NCBI GenBank assembly: GCA_036320915.1
Contig: JAXBDG010000013.1
Span: 868,001-932,000, forward strand
Origin: Linnemannia elongata
Lineage: Eukaryota; Mortierellomycota; Mortierellomycetes; Mortierellales; Mortierellaceae
Direction of reading: 5' to 3'
Length of the DNA stretch: 64,000 nt
The stretch's first letter is position 1. Every line of letters begins with the position of its first letter. The position numbers and the translations under genes were made by a program. The notes under the pieces were generated by a model. It was not told the origin of the DNA and ran no database searches. It worked only from the letters and a program-made list of their open reading frames with translations. Of the stretch, positions 48,650 to 60,691 are shown piece by piece.

Positions 48650-50617
48650 CTATTGATCGAGGCGAAGACTACACCGCAAAAGATGATGACTGGAGGAGGA
48701 GCCAAGGATAAGATCATTGTTCCAGTAGGCAGCAACCGTTGATGCTACAACGATTCACACGTAAAGATAGAAATGATAAGAGTAAAGAGTTAGTAACCAA
48801 AATGACCAAAGCATAACCCAAAATAACACACAAAGTGGAGACTTACCAGAGATGTCCTCGCCGTTACTGTAAAACAAATCCTTGACCTCCCACTTCAGAG
48901 GAGGCAATTCGGGTTTGGGGAAGAAGTAATAGTTACCCATACTGCTCTCCTGAGGGATGAAGTTTTCGGGGGCCAGCTTTTCAATCTTGACGACATGCGA
49001 AGGCGACTGGGGCTCGTAGCCAAGCTTGTGACGGAGGTAGGTCGAGTACGAAGGGTGGCTGGCCACATAGATGTCTCCGGTATGCTTGTCGACTGACAGG
49101 TTGTCGACATGATTACCGACCCAGATATCCACATCGTGCTCCAATTGCCCTTGCGCAATATCTTCGGTCGTGTTGTACACATGGACCAACCTGTCCATGA
49201 ACGATGAAACATAAATCTGCTTGCCATCAGGAGATCCAGCGATACCTATGAAGAAGTTGTTTCGAGGTGTGTTATTTCGTGTTCTCTCCGTCATAACGCG
49301 TGTTCTTATCGCATTCAGGACCCAATTCATACACTGTAGTCCTTACCATAGGGGTTGTTGAGACTTTGAAGAACCTTGAGAGACTTTTCACCGTTGTAGT
49401 AGACGACAGAGCCCATAGCTGTACCAGTAACATCCTCAACAACTCGTCCGTACTTGTTACCCATGGCCTATTCAAAAAAAAAAAAAAAAAAAAAAAAAAA
49501 CCAGATCGTTAGAGTTATTGACGTTTGACTGCTGACACTACAAAAACAATCGCACTCGATTTTCACCAATGCATGCTTGCATGAACCTTACATGGTGGTT
49601 AGTCAAGTAGAAACGATCCTGGTCAACAGCAACAATGTCCTTGGGAGTAACAAACAGGTCACTACTGACAGTCTTGACAAGCGTCAACGTGTTGACCTCG
49701 GGAGAATAGTCAAAGATCTCGACAACATCCCCCTTGTGCGAATGGTTGATGACAAAGAGACGAGTCCTTCTCTCGTGGGTCTTTTCATCTTGAAAGTGGT
49801 AGAGTGACATTCCTGCAGGATGGAAATCGTCTGAAGTAAACGATTTGAGCTTCACCTCCTTGGGGGGTCCGTTCTTGTGCTACGTGGGAAAAAATGAGAA
49901 TTTAGTGACAATGAAATAGGTGGGCATTTTTTTGTTCATGTTATGCCACAGAAGTGATGTTCTTCTTACGTTCAAGGCGAGGGTATAGATGCCTCCGTTC
50001 TTGGCAGTCTTGGAGCTGGGGCGGTGGAAGAAACGGCTCTCCTTCTTCCAGGAATAGTCATCGGAGGAGACGAATGCTAATTGATCATGGTCACTAATCT
50101 CAATGTCGGCCGGTCCAGGGATATCTACTCAAGAGAAGAGTTGAAGATGAATCCTCTGTTCTTCAATAGTCCTCTCCCGTGATCCCAATAAAAAACATTC
50201 TCAGTAAAGCAACTTACATGCAGTCTTGAAGCAGTTGCCCTGGAGTCCAACGGTCTGCTCAATGGCGATCTCACGACCAGTAAAAATGAACTTTTCAAAG
50301 GCAGACTTCAGGAGGACACCAAGAGAAGCGATGAAGAGGGAGATCACCAGGTTCTTGAGCTGAGAGTTCTTCTTCGTGCCCTGTTGCTGGGCAATCCTCT
50401 TGTGGACCTGTGTAGCAGTGAGTTTCTTCTTTTTGTCCTCTTCCTCAGTGTCCTTCTTGGAGGCTGCTGCTGCAGATGATGATGGCTTAATGGTTGAGGA
50501 GACAGAGGTGGCGGTTGTTGTTGCAACGTCCGAGTCGCTTTCTGCGTCCTCGACGGTTGTGCGTCTATTCCTGAGGGTGGCAGCGAGTTGTTGGTTTTGG
50601 TCGTCTGATTCTGCCAT
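48650..50617 (-). CDS. Membrane-anchored paraoxonase/arylesterase-like protein
   Basis: Six exons on the minus strand, 50617-50218, 50124-49970, 49879-49592, 49467-49347, 49245-48847 and 48744-48650, give 485 residues (1,458 nt). The first 95 residues are Ser/Lys-rich and cytosolic-looking. A single membrane segment (NLVISLFIASLGVLL) follows, then a six-bladed propeller of the paraoxonase family: PADIEIS, DFHPAGMSLYHF, LFVINHSHKGDVVEIF, TPKDIVAVDQDRFYLTNHH, GIAGSPDGKQIYVSS, VDNLSVDKHTGDIYVASHP and a short SGASTVAAYWNNDLILGS end. Compared with mammalian PON1 as I recall it, His115 of NPHGIS is Ala here, Asn168 is Lys and Asn224 is replaced, while the Asp269-Asn270 pair (VDN) is kept. Calcium binding and lactonase activity are therefore doubtful. 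Type II membrane topology is inferred. Confidence 0.87.
49474..49500. repeat. Poly(A)27 tract next to a 3' splice site
   Basis: Read as T27 in the paraoxonase-like transcript direction, it is followed only by GAATAG before exon 4, so it serves as an extreme polypyrimidine tract. Confidence 0.95.
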
Positions 50618-53600
50618 TGTTGATGAGAGGGTGGTGTTGAAGTAAAAGAAGGAATGGGAGATGAGGAAGAGAAAGAGGAAGAAGAAGAAGAAAAGTAGAA
50701 AAAAGAAAACGCGCACACGTTGTCCCCTGAGAAGGAGTGAGAGCCTTGTTCGAACAAAGGATCGGTGACTGGGAATACTCCAGCGAATGAAATCATGAAG
50801 AAGGGGTGGTGGTGGCGCTACTTTATGGTTCATTGCCTGTCATTCAACGCACGTGCATAATCGCTGTCATTCACAGGCCCATCTCAAGTCCATCTGGACA
50901 CTTGACTATGATATGGTTCCTGAGAGAGCCATTGTTCAGTTGCACGATGCTCCCTTCCGCAATTTTCTATGTAACTATGAACACCTTCATGCAGTTGTCA
51001 GGCTCCAGCTGGACAAAACGGTGACAGCAGTCATCTGTGGCACAGCATCTAATCTCTTCCTGCGTCTTATCCTATGCCAAGACCATCAATACTATTAGCA
51101 AGAAATTTCTTGATTCTGGTCATTGTTAATCGCGTCTCCTCTTTTGCCTCGTTCCTGCGCATGTTTACTTGTTAAAGCAGCAAAATGAAGGCAACGCACA
51201 GCTGCGCACACCCCACTCACATCAATATCACACCCCACAGCTTTAGATAAATATGTCACTCCATTTCAACTCACTCATCTTGGCCAGCTCATGCAACTAT
51301 GCAAAAGGGTTTTCAAGGTGGATGAAAAGGCACAACTGGTTATCCAACATCAATTACGAAGCCACAAATATCGCCACACGGGTAGACCGCGTTTGAGCAA
51401 TTAGGCAATGTCCTTTCGTCAGTTGAGCGATTGGGCTATTTCCTTCGCATGTGCCAACTGCCAAGACGGCCCTGTTTATCTAAAAAAATAAACCTGTTGA
51501 TAGTTGACAACTTGTGAGGGTGAAGAACGAGATAAAAAAATTATAATAAAATGCTATTCTAATGGTCCACGTAATCTTGTCCCGAGGAAAAAGAGGAAAA
51601 TAAAAAACCAGAAAGCCTGTTTGTTGCAAAAGTGAGGCTAAATTACAAGTGGAGAAAGGAATGAGATAGATAGGTTCAATAGGACTTCAAAGGGGGATGC
51701 GGTTTGAAGGGGGTATATGTACTGTACCTACAATGGTCGGACCTGTCTTTAAGGAGGAGATGGATTTCTGCAGACTTAAACTGTGCTTCCTTGATCGATT
51801 GAGATCCAGATTTTCGTTACTGTTTTTGCCGGGCATTTTTTTGTTCAGGTGTGTGTTGTGGTGAGAAGCCGGCCAATGCCAGGTAGCTGTTCAACAGAGC
51901 TATGTCTATTGTCTTGACTCGTCGACTTTCATTTGTGACTTGCAGGCAACCAACGATACAATTTTTTTTTTTAAAAAAAAGGGTAGCTAAAATGATCGAA
52001 AGGGGGTATGTGAAGAGGAAGACGTGGCGATCTTGTCGTTTGTTTGTAGTCGTTGTATGTGTGACAAAAAAGGAGTACAGTACCTCTTGTCGTCTATCCC
52101 TTATTGTACAAAGAAGCAAATGCAACGCGCGTCCTTTTTTTCATTTCTTTGCAAAGAACAAATGAAAACCAAGGAAGAAAAACCAATTTGAAGACCAGCA
52201 ACGAAGAAAAAAAAACCTTAGCAGCACAGGGTTAGGCCTCTCGCACCGTAGTCAGCGGACCTAGATTTTTTTTCTTTCTGCCAGTTTCTTTCTTGTTCTT
52301 GTTGTTCATAAAAGAGATCCTGCGCACTATCCGTATTTGTTATCTTGCGCAGTGCTGAGATGAAGCCTGCATGGGAAACGCTCTCAAAAACAACAACAAC
52401 AAAAAAAAAAAAAAAAAAAAAGGCAGGCAGTCTTTTACAGTGAGACTGAAAGGGTGCAAGAAGATGTCATGGCACGGCAAAGAAGAAAGTAGCAATCCGC
52501 CCCGCCGTTTCTGTCGCTTGTCTCCAGTGTTTGTTGGGGTCCAGACAAGACCCATGGACACCCTGCCATGTAGTTTGACAAGATAAACGACAAAAACACA
52601 TAAACAAAAGCAGAAGCAAGCAAAAAGTAAGCAAACCAACGCGAGCAATTGGAGTCAATTGGAGTATCTAAATCTACCCTTACAATTGGGATGTCGTCTT
52701 TTTTTTATTTTGTCATCAGGAGAGTACATTATTCATTGCTATCCACGAGGGGCGGTGTTTTTACCACTGGACCTTTTGCACAAGGAAGAGAGGGGGGTGA
52801 GATAGAGACCAATGAAAAATTGCCTTTTTAGAGTCCAGGTTTGTTTTATTCCCTTCGCTCGCCGTGGACAATGGCCAGTGGACATCAATGATGACAATGA
52901 CCCAACTCAGACGCACAAAAGATAGGAAGGACCACAACATTCAAGCCAGTGGAAAGCTGCAACCTATTCCAAAACTAGGCACGATTTGGCTTTCTTTTCT
53001 TTTTCTTTTTTTTTTTTTTTTTGTCTCTCTTCTTCTTGTTCTCTTCTTTTCTCTTCTCTTCTCCTCTCTTCGTTTTACTTTCTTCATCACACCTTCTTCT
53101 GCTGTCTAAGCAATTTTCCTTCACTCATCAATCACTCGCTCACACCCTTTGTCCTTTTTACCTTTTCTCTCTCTTTCTCCACTCACCACGATCACTTCCC
53201 TTTCTTCACCGCCATCTCTCACTCTCACTCGACTTTCACTCGGACTCAGCACTTGATTACACATCCGCCCTTCCTTCGTCTTCCCATTCTAATTAAAACA
53301 GTGCTTCGTTTTGCCACCAAAAGAAGCCTTCAAACGACAACGCAGAAAGACACACCAACCGATAGGGTACGCTTTGCACTTCTACAGCCTTCCTCCTTCC
53401 TCACTTTCCAACTGCAAGGAGACTTCGCCTCAACGACCGTTGAGTTGTCTATCCTTCCTCTCTCCTTGTTCTCTCTCCTTGCTGAACAGCCCAGCGAACG
53501 GACCAAGCTCCTCCTCTTCCTTATTACATACCTCTCCTCTTCTTTTTGCTCAGCCCTTCATACAAAACAACAGCACTTCTCTCCACCACTCACACATCAC

Positions 53601-54769
53601 ATACCAACACTGCCCGATCGAGTTTGACATCTGCCCCTTCCTCACACCCCCTGTGCCCCTTCTCACCATACATCCTTCCCTCCTAGTATCCTTCTTTTCC
53701 TTCTTGCCTTCCCGCTGCGCGATTTTGTTGCTTACTTTCCTCTTCCACTGATCCCCTGCCAAAAAAGAAATCCTGCGCAGTAAGACTACACGATTCCCCG
53801 TTTTCACGCCTTTTTGACTTTTTTTTCCCCCCACTTTATCAGTCTGACTTGGGAAGGATTGTCTTATTTAGCAGTTGTGTGAGATGTTACGTTGTTTGCT
53901 TGGATAAGATCAGAGATGGAGCAGTCTCCAAGGAATGAAGCGGGGGAGAGAAGATCCAAAGAGCTTGTTTGTGTAGTGCGTGTTGTTGAGTTCGTTTGTG
54001 TGTACAGTATGTGCGCATGTTATTTTTGTGACCAAGTCGGATCTTAACGAGAGAGTTTTGTGCAGATGGACTTTTTTGTGCCTTACTTTGGTAAGGGAGG
54101 GAAAGAGTCCAAGCGACGAACGAGTAAGGAAGGAAAAAAAGAAAAAGAAAAACGTCATTTTGGAAGTATGGATCTTGCGGACACACATCCTTTCCTAACA
54201 TACAAAAGGAAAGAAAGAACAAAAGGCACGAAGTGATACATACAAAACGACAAATCGTAATCAACAACGGGTGGACGACAGCACGATCAATAACGGCAAC
54301 AATAGCATCGAAAATAAAGAAACCAAACACCCACACAAGACAAATCGAGACAAAAACAACAATACGAGTGGAAAGATGACGGGGGGAGGAGGAACCCTTT
54401 TTTTTCTTCTTCGATTGTCACATTCTACAGCCAATTCTTCTTGAGATTCATATCATACTCCTCAACCCAATCCCTCGGAGAAGTGCATTAATTAACACTC
54501 ATCCCCTACACATCGTTTCCTCTTTCATTGAATGAATGAACTTTACCCCTGACTGGTCCCTGTTATTGATTGTGTCGGGCCGTGTCTACCGTGCTCACTT
54601 TTTTAATCCCCTTCTAACCGAAATTCCTCTGCGCCTTCATACCTTCCCCTTTCACTCCATCATTCTGTCTTTCCCTCTCAGATCGTTTGCTTATTAGCAG
54701 CAGGACGCATCCTCCTTTTCTCCTTCCACCGCATTGACAGATAACCACCACCCGTACGAGGCTCACCCC
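50618..54769. other. Intergenic region between the paraoxonase-like and Zn2Cys6 genes
   Basis: Two short coding-like stretches (50879-51099 and 51190-51402) are listed separately. From 52985 to 53750 the plus strand is very CU-rich and is probably the long leader or promoter of the Zn2Cys6 gene. A run of 20 A lies near 52401. Otherwise nothing was recognised. Confidence 0.45.
50879..51402 (+). pseudogene. Possible gene relic (two coding-like fragments)
   Basis: After an acceptor-like TTCACAG, the frame 50879-51099 reads like protein (AHLKSIWTLDYDMVPERAIV, then FRNFLCNYEHLHAVVRLQLD), ending QDHQYY-stop. A second frame at 51190-51402 also does (DKYVTPFQLTHLGQLMQLCK, then AQLVIQHQLRSHKYRHTGRP). 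Neither has a proper start, and I recognise no family. They may be exons of one broken gene or chance frames. Confidence 0.25.
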
Positions 54770-54825
54770 ATGGCCACCCAGGAACAGCTCGATGCCAAGC
54801 GGCGAAGAGTTTCCCGCGCCTGGTA

Positions 54826-54863
<38 letters not shown>

Positions 54864-57800
54864 GTTTTTTTTGTTTCTCGTAATTATAAACCCCTCTTGC
54901 TCCCTCCGGCTAAATCGGAGGAATGCACCACCGAGCTCAGGTCCTCTGTTATTTGACTGCCCTATCACTTTTCCCTCTCATTCCTACACATACACACTCT
55001 CTCCTCCCTCGACCGAGTCATACATGAGAACGGAAGGGCGGCATACTTTAGCCAACAACCGACCGTACCAACCGACCGTACACCACACACACCAAGCATT
55101 ACGCACCATACACTCCTCCACATCACACACACACACATTTGCCCCCTACCTCTACTGCGTTTTAGTAATTATTTCGGAAAAGCTCCTCTCGGCAATCCAA
55201 TGGAACCAATCAGCCTCCCAACTCTACCTGCAACCATCCAATTCCGTAGTAGACTTCCGTGCCCCCTTCTTGCCTTCTGCCTTGGGCTTTTCGCAGATAC
55301 TACCTTCTTTTCTCCAACGTCTCTTTGTGCGATAGTCCTGATCTTATTATATTCCCCTCCATTCTCGTAATAGCGACACATGCAGAAGAAAAAAGGTTCG
55401 CTGCGACGGCATTCAGCCCTCCTGTACTAACTGTACCACTTTTGGCTTCCAATGCACGTAAGTCAACCCCAATAACAGCGATTGCTTTTTCTCCGAAGAA
55501 AAGCAGGTTATTTAAACTGTCATGATTGTATGCGGCGTTCAGACATCTTAATTTGCCATATTTGCACCACTCCTAGGTTCAACGACTCAGCCAAGAAGAG
55601 AGGTCCTCCCAAAGGCTACATCGAGGCGCTAGAGAATCGGTTACACAGAATGGAGAACCTTCTCGGAGGACTGGTCCAGAATGGCGACCGCTCTAAAATC
55701 GATCTCGACAACTGGAGAGATGAGAACGACGACGATCTCGAATCGCTTGACTCTGCCTGGCCACCTTCACCTGATACACCTATCGCCCCCAGTCTCCACC
55801 ATAGCCATTCAAGCCACTCCAACCATACGGATCCTGCGGAGCACAGACCCTCGGCACTCGGTAATAACGACATATTTGTCGAGGACGATGAAGAGGTCTT
55901 GCCCTTTGACAGGGACGCGAGAGAAAAGATCAACGCCATTTCGGACACTCTCGACAACCTCTCGCTGGACGACGGCGGATTTATTCGCTATCTCGGCAAC
56001 AGTTCTGGAATCGATATACTTCAAAGGACTCAGCTTCTCACCAACGGCTATATGATGACACCAATGCGGATGAAGGAACATCGGGATTGGCTTTTGCAGA
56101 AGGAGGCCATGATCTCTCACATGGAGGGTGAAATGACCCTGCCGCCTCGGGATTTAGCCGACCACTTGATCGACACCTACTTTTTATACGTCCACCCCAA
56201 CATGCCCGTCCTTCATAAGCCCACGTTTATGCGTCTTTATCGCAGTCCCGACCCCTTCAAGCGACCTCCAGGCGTACTTCTCAACGCCATGTTTGCAATT
56301 GCGTCGCGCTTCTCCACTCACCCCGAGATTGTTGGACATGATCCCGAGGCCTTTGGAGACGAGTACTTTGACAGGGCCAAGAGACTGGTGGATTTCGAGT
56401 ACGAGCTGCCTCGTCAATCGTCCATCCAGGCGCTCCTCCTCATGGTCATTTATCGCTTCACAAGTGCAAAATCAGGCGGCCGTGTTTGGGTCATGCTGGG
56501 AATGGCCACACGCATGGCTCAAGACTTGGGTATGCACCGGAACTCAGCTCGCTGGCATTTACCTCCGCTGGAAACGGAGATCCGCAAGCGACTCTGGTGG
56601 GCTTGTTACGTGATGGACAGATGGGTCAGCGCCTGCCTAGGACGACCTGTTGCAATCGATGATAACGACTGCGATGTTGCATTCCCTTCCGTGGTCGAGC
56701 AGGATTGGGCGGATCCCGACTGTGACGCCGCGTCTGTTGCGGAAGAGAGCCAAAAACTCAAGGAAGAGTCATCGTTGGCCCTGCAGTACTTCGTCGAGTC
56801 CATCAAGCTCGCTCAGATCCTCGGCCAGATCCTGGCACGCGTTTATTCTGCCAAAACCCGACATCACGGCCCCGGCCAGGCGTGCTCTACTGTTGCCGAG
56901 CTGGATACTATGCTCACCAAATGGTTGCTGGCTTTGCCTGCGGAACTCAAGTACGACCACAGTATTCACCCGACCAAGGTTGAACGGAAGGTTGCCACCA
57001 TTCACGTCTCCTATTGTAAGCACCTGCCTTTGACCGCATCCAGTTTTTTCGATGTTTCTCTGTGAATAGTGAAGGCTAAGCTAACAAATATTGTATGTTC
57101 ATAAATATTAGACTCGGTGTTGATTCTTTTGCACAGGCCTTACATGGTTCCATCGTCACTGACAAAGTCAAAGCTGTCCGAGTCGATGCCGTCGCTGAAT
57201 ATTTGTGTCTCCGCCGCCAACTCGATCACCCAATTGACAGAGCGCTTGACGGAGCCCGATGCTCTCAAGTATGTCTGGAGTTTCACCACCTATGAAGTCT
57301 TGACGTCCTCACTCATTCACCTCACCAACTCGGCTTCGATCGACATCCGCCTCCAGACGCAGGCTCGCAAGAACCTGATTAAGACGATTGGGTTTATGAA
57401 GGTTCTCGGTAACAGATGGTTCAATGCAGCCAAGTTTTCGGGCATACTCGAGGATCTTATGTGTGCTCATCTCAACTTTGATGAGTACAGAAAAGAGGGC
57501 CGTTCTATGGAACCGATTCCGCTGGGCAAGCTGGACGATTCTGGTTGCACATATCCGATCATACTCCGAGATCAGAGCCATCCATCGGGAGGAACCCTCT
57601 TGTTTTCACCCAAGGTTCCTGGTGGAGCTCAGACATCCAGCTCGAATTCAACTACGCCATCGTCATCCCCTTCGACTGCGTCTATCAGTCATCCGGAATT
57701 ACAGGAAGTCAAACAAGAGCCTGTGGTTCTGGACACTGCTATCTTTCAGACCTTGTGCAACAACCAGGCCCACAGTCACGATCATGGCCAAAACCACAAC

Positions 57801-58424
57801 AACTCCGCAGGCGCGAACCCACAAGCTGATGTGAATATGAGTGCGGCCGCTGCAGCTCCTGCCACCAAGCCTAAGAAGGCGCGTCGAGGAACGTCGCAGA
57901 GGAACTCGCTTCTGTTTCAAACAAACTCGAGCACTTCGCCATCGCCCGTCCCCATTTCAGGACCATCATCAGGAAGCAATGGCGCGTTTACATTTTCCTC
58001 GTTGTCAACTCCTGGCATGTTTACTCAGGGTCAGGCCTTTGTCGATTATAGTCAATTGATGGCTCAGCAGTTGCAGCAGCAGCCGCAGACTCAGCAGCAG
58101 CAACAACCACAACAGCAACCAGCACAACAGCCTCAGCAGCTTGCACCTCAGTTCCCACAACAGTCTCAGACAATGTCCCAGGGCCTTCAGCAAACGCAGC
58201 ACTCCCAGCCATTCTCCGTCTCGCCTCTGTTTTCGTCGCCACTCGCACTGCAGGAAAAGTCTACTGGTCAACAGCAACAGCAGCAGTCTGGTTCCCAGAA
58301 CGCTGGTATGCAGAGACAACAGCTGGATCCTTTCCAGCAACAGCAGCTTCAGCAGCAGCAACAGCAGTACCTTCAACAGCAACAGTTCTTACAGCAGCAC
58401 CAAATCAACATGCGATTGCAGGAA

Positions 58425-58456
<32 letters not shown>

Positions 58457-58814
58457 ATTCAAGATGGAGTCCAACGTTTCTCAAGGCAGCGCTTCGAGCG
58501 GCGGCTACACTCCAGTGTCCCAGAGCACAGCAACTAGCTGTACCAGCACTACGACAACGACCACTACAACGACGTCTTCTGACGAGACAGCGTCTTTGAA
58601 CCTGGCAAATGGATCCTCGCAGGCCAACAACACCAACAGTAACAACAATACGTTGGTCAACGATTACTCCAGTCTGGCGCTGTTCCCTCCTCAGGACATG
58701 ACACCAGATCCCAACATGATGGCGGTGCCCAACCCGTTCTTTGGCATGCCCAACACGATCGATTGGGACGACTGGAACCAGTACATTGCCAGCGCTGGTT
58801 TGCAGAAGTTCTAG
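54770..58814 (+). CDS. Zn2Cys6 fungal transcription factor with Gln-rich C-terminus
   Basis: Four exons, 54770-54822, 55374-55457, 55577-57015 and 57112-58814, with phases 2, 2 and 1, give 1,092 residues. The zinc cluster is assembled from exons 1 and 2, with six Cys at residues 18, 21, 28, 35, 38 and 45 (CDTCRRKKVRCDG). A linker and short coiled coil follow (GYIEALENRLHRMENLL, residues 58-74), then the fungal-specific regulatory domain from about residue 240 (DTYFLYVHPNMPVLHKPTF) to about 640, including GRVWVMLGMATRMAQDLGMHR, RKRLWWACYVMDRW, ACLGRPVAIDD and YSVLILLHRPYM. The last 340 residues are Gln/Ser-rich, with runs of up to eleven or more Gln around 58070-58460, typical of activation regions. 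The closest known groups are the XlnR/Xlr-type and related zinc-cluster activators; the target genes cannot be told. Intron 1 starts with GTAAG followed by T35. Confidence 0.92.
54828..54862. repeat. Poly(T)35 tract directly after a 5' splice site
   Basis: T35 follows GTAAG of intron 1 of the Zn2Cys6 gene without a gap. Confidence 0.95.
58067..58460 (+). repeat. CAG/CAA codon repeats encoding poly-Gln
   Basis: Mixed CAG and CAA codons encode several Gln runs in the C-terminus of the Zn2Cys6 factor. The mixture of codons makes simple slippage less likely than in pure CAG arrays. Confidence 0.9.
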
Positions 58815-59079
58815 AATTCACTTCTTTGCTCGCGTCTGTTTTTTTTTGTTATCGCCCTTGCATTTTTTTTTTCTTTTTTTGTCCACATTTACTCACTTGT
58901 AACATATTCCTACATAGTCTTCGTTGCAACCATACTCATCTTTCGAATAAATCGCTCTTGACACATACGCACATATTGATTTTAGTTTGAATATATTTTT
59001 GAGTTAGAATAGTAGGGATAACAGACGCGCTATGCAAAAAGATGCATGGCGTTTTCTCCAAGAGACACAGTCAAGTCCT

Positions 59080-60652
59080 TTAAGACTGTCCGCACTTGGT
59101 GCCAACTAAGAAGACGGAGGAAGAAGAGAAAGATTATGTTAGAAGGCATATTGAACCCCACTCTCCAAACATCCAAACCATAAACAATAAAAGCAACAGA
59201 ATTACCTTGATGAACCAAGACAGCAAGCAAACCCGTCCATCCGGTCTGATGTGAAGCCCCCAGACCCTTGCCGGACTCTGCATCAAAGTACTCATAAAAC
59301 AAGACCAAATCCTTAAAGAACGGATCCTTATCCGTCTTGTCCACCCCGCCATTCGCAGCCCGCTGCCCTTGCTTACTCTGTCCGACCAATTTAACCAACC
59401 TGATCTCAATCTCCCATGCAACTTCCTCCAAATTCTTCATGATCCCTGAACCAGTGGGACACTCCACTTTGAAATCTGGTCCATAGAAATAATGGAACCG
59501 CTTCAAACTGCAAATAAGGAGGTAACTCGTTGGCAACCAGATGGGACCCCTCCAGTTCGAGTTTCCTCCAAACATGCCCGAGTCCGATTCTGCAGGCAAG
59601 TAATCGACCCTAAACTCCTGTCCGTTCATCCACATAGACAGCGGGTGATCCTTATGGTATTTTGACAGGGATCGGATACCAAAGGGGGAGAGAAACTCGT
59701 TTTCGTCAAGGAGGCGTTTGAGGACGTCGCGGAGCATGGTCTGATCGACAAGGGCGAGGAGGATAGATCCGTTTTCTTTTGTGTCTTCCTTTTTAAAGAC
59801 CCGGGCAGGGCGGTTTTTTTCGCGGTAGGCTAGGAGCCAGTTGAGCCGCTTTTTGAACCCAGGGAAGAGGTCAACGTATTCGGGATCTAAGGCTAACACC
59901 GAGAACAGTGGGATCAATCCCACTTTTCGACAAGAAACAAAGATCAAACAGATAAATGGTCCACATTAGTGTAACGTTGTTATTTATCGAAAGAGCTCAT
60001 GAAGGTGTATGTCGACTTGATCTTCATGTCAATGTCCATGTCCTTATCCTTACCCAAGCTGCGGGTCTTGAGGCGCTGGGTGTGTCCGCCAGGCCAGGAA
60101 ATCGAGTCATAGAAGAACATGTCGGCAGAGTCCCAGAGCGACTTTTCCTCGCTGCCAGAGTGGTATGTCATCGCGTCCGAGATGTGGAAAAAGTGTTCCA
60201 AGAACTTTGACGCGATATCTATTCATTGACAATAAACGTGACATGGGGGGTAAACAACCGCGATAGAATAGAAAAATCAAATCCTTGTAGTGCCATGACG
60301 AAACAAAAGGACGTTCAGAGTGTACATGTGAAGCCGTATTAATACCTTCATAGGCCTGGTTTTTCTTGGCCAGCTCCAGAGCAATGTGCAACCTAGTAGA
60401 GAAAAGCGAAGTATTCAGTGAGTAAGGAGTTTTTAACTGTTCAAGATAATCATCAACACCTGTTTAAAAGCCAAAAGAATGAAACTTACATGCAGAGGGA
60501 GAAGAAGGCCATCCAGGAGGTACCATCAGCCTGGCGCAGGGTAGCTCCGTTGGGCAAGGGCTCTGATCGATTGAAGAGACCAATGTTATCCAGACCCAAG
60601 AAACCTCCCTCAAAGACGTTGTTTCCTTCAGTGTCCTTTCGGTTGACCCACC

Positions 60653-60691
<39 letters not shown>

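Noticed and set aside
52986..53627. 213-codon plus-strand frame
   Set aside because: It is a Ser/Phe/Leu/His-rich translation of the CU-rich leader upstream of the Zn2Cys6 gene, with no domain.
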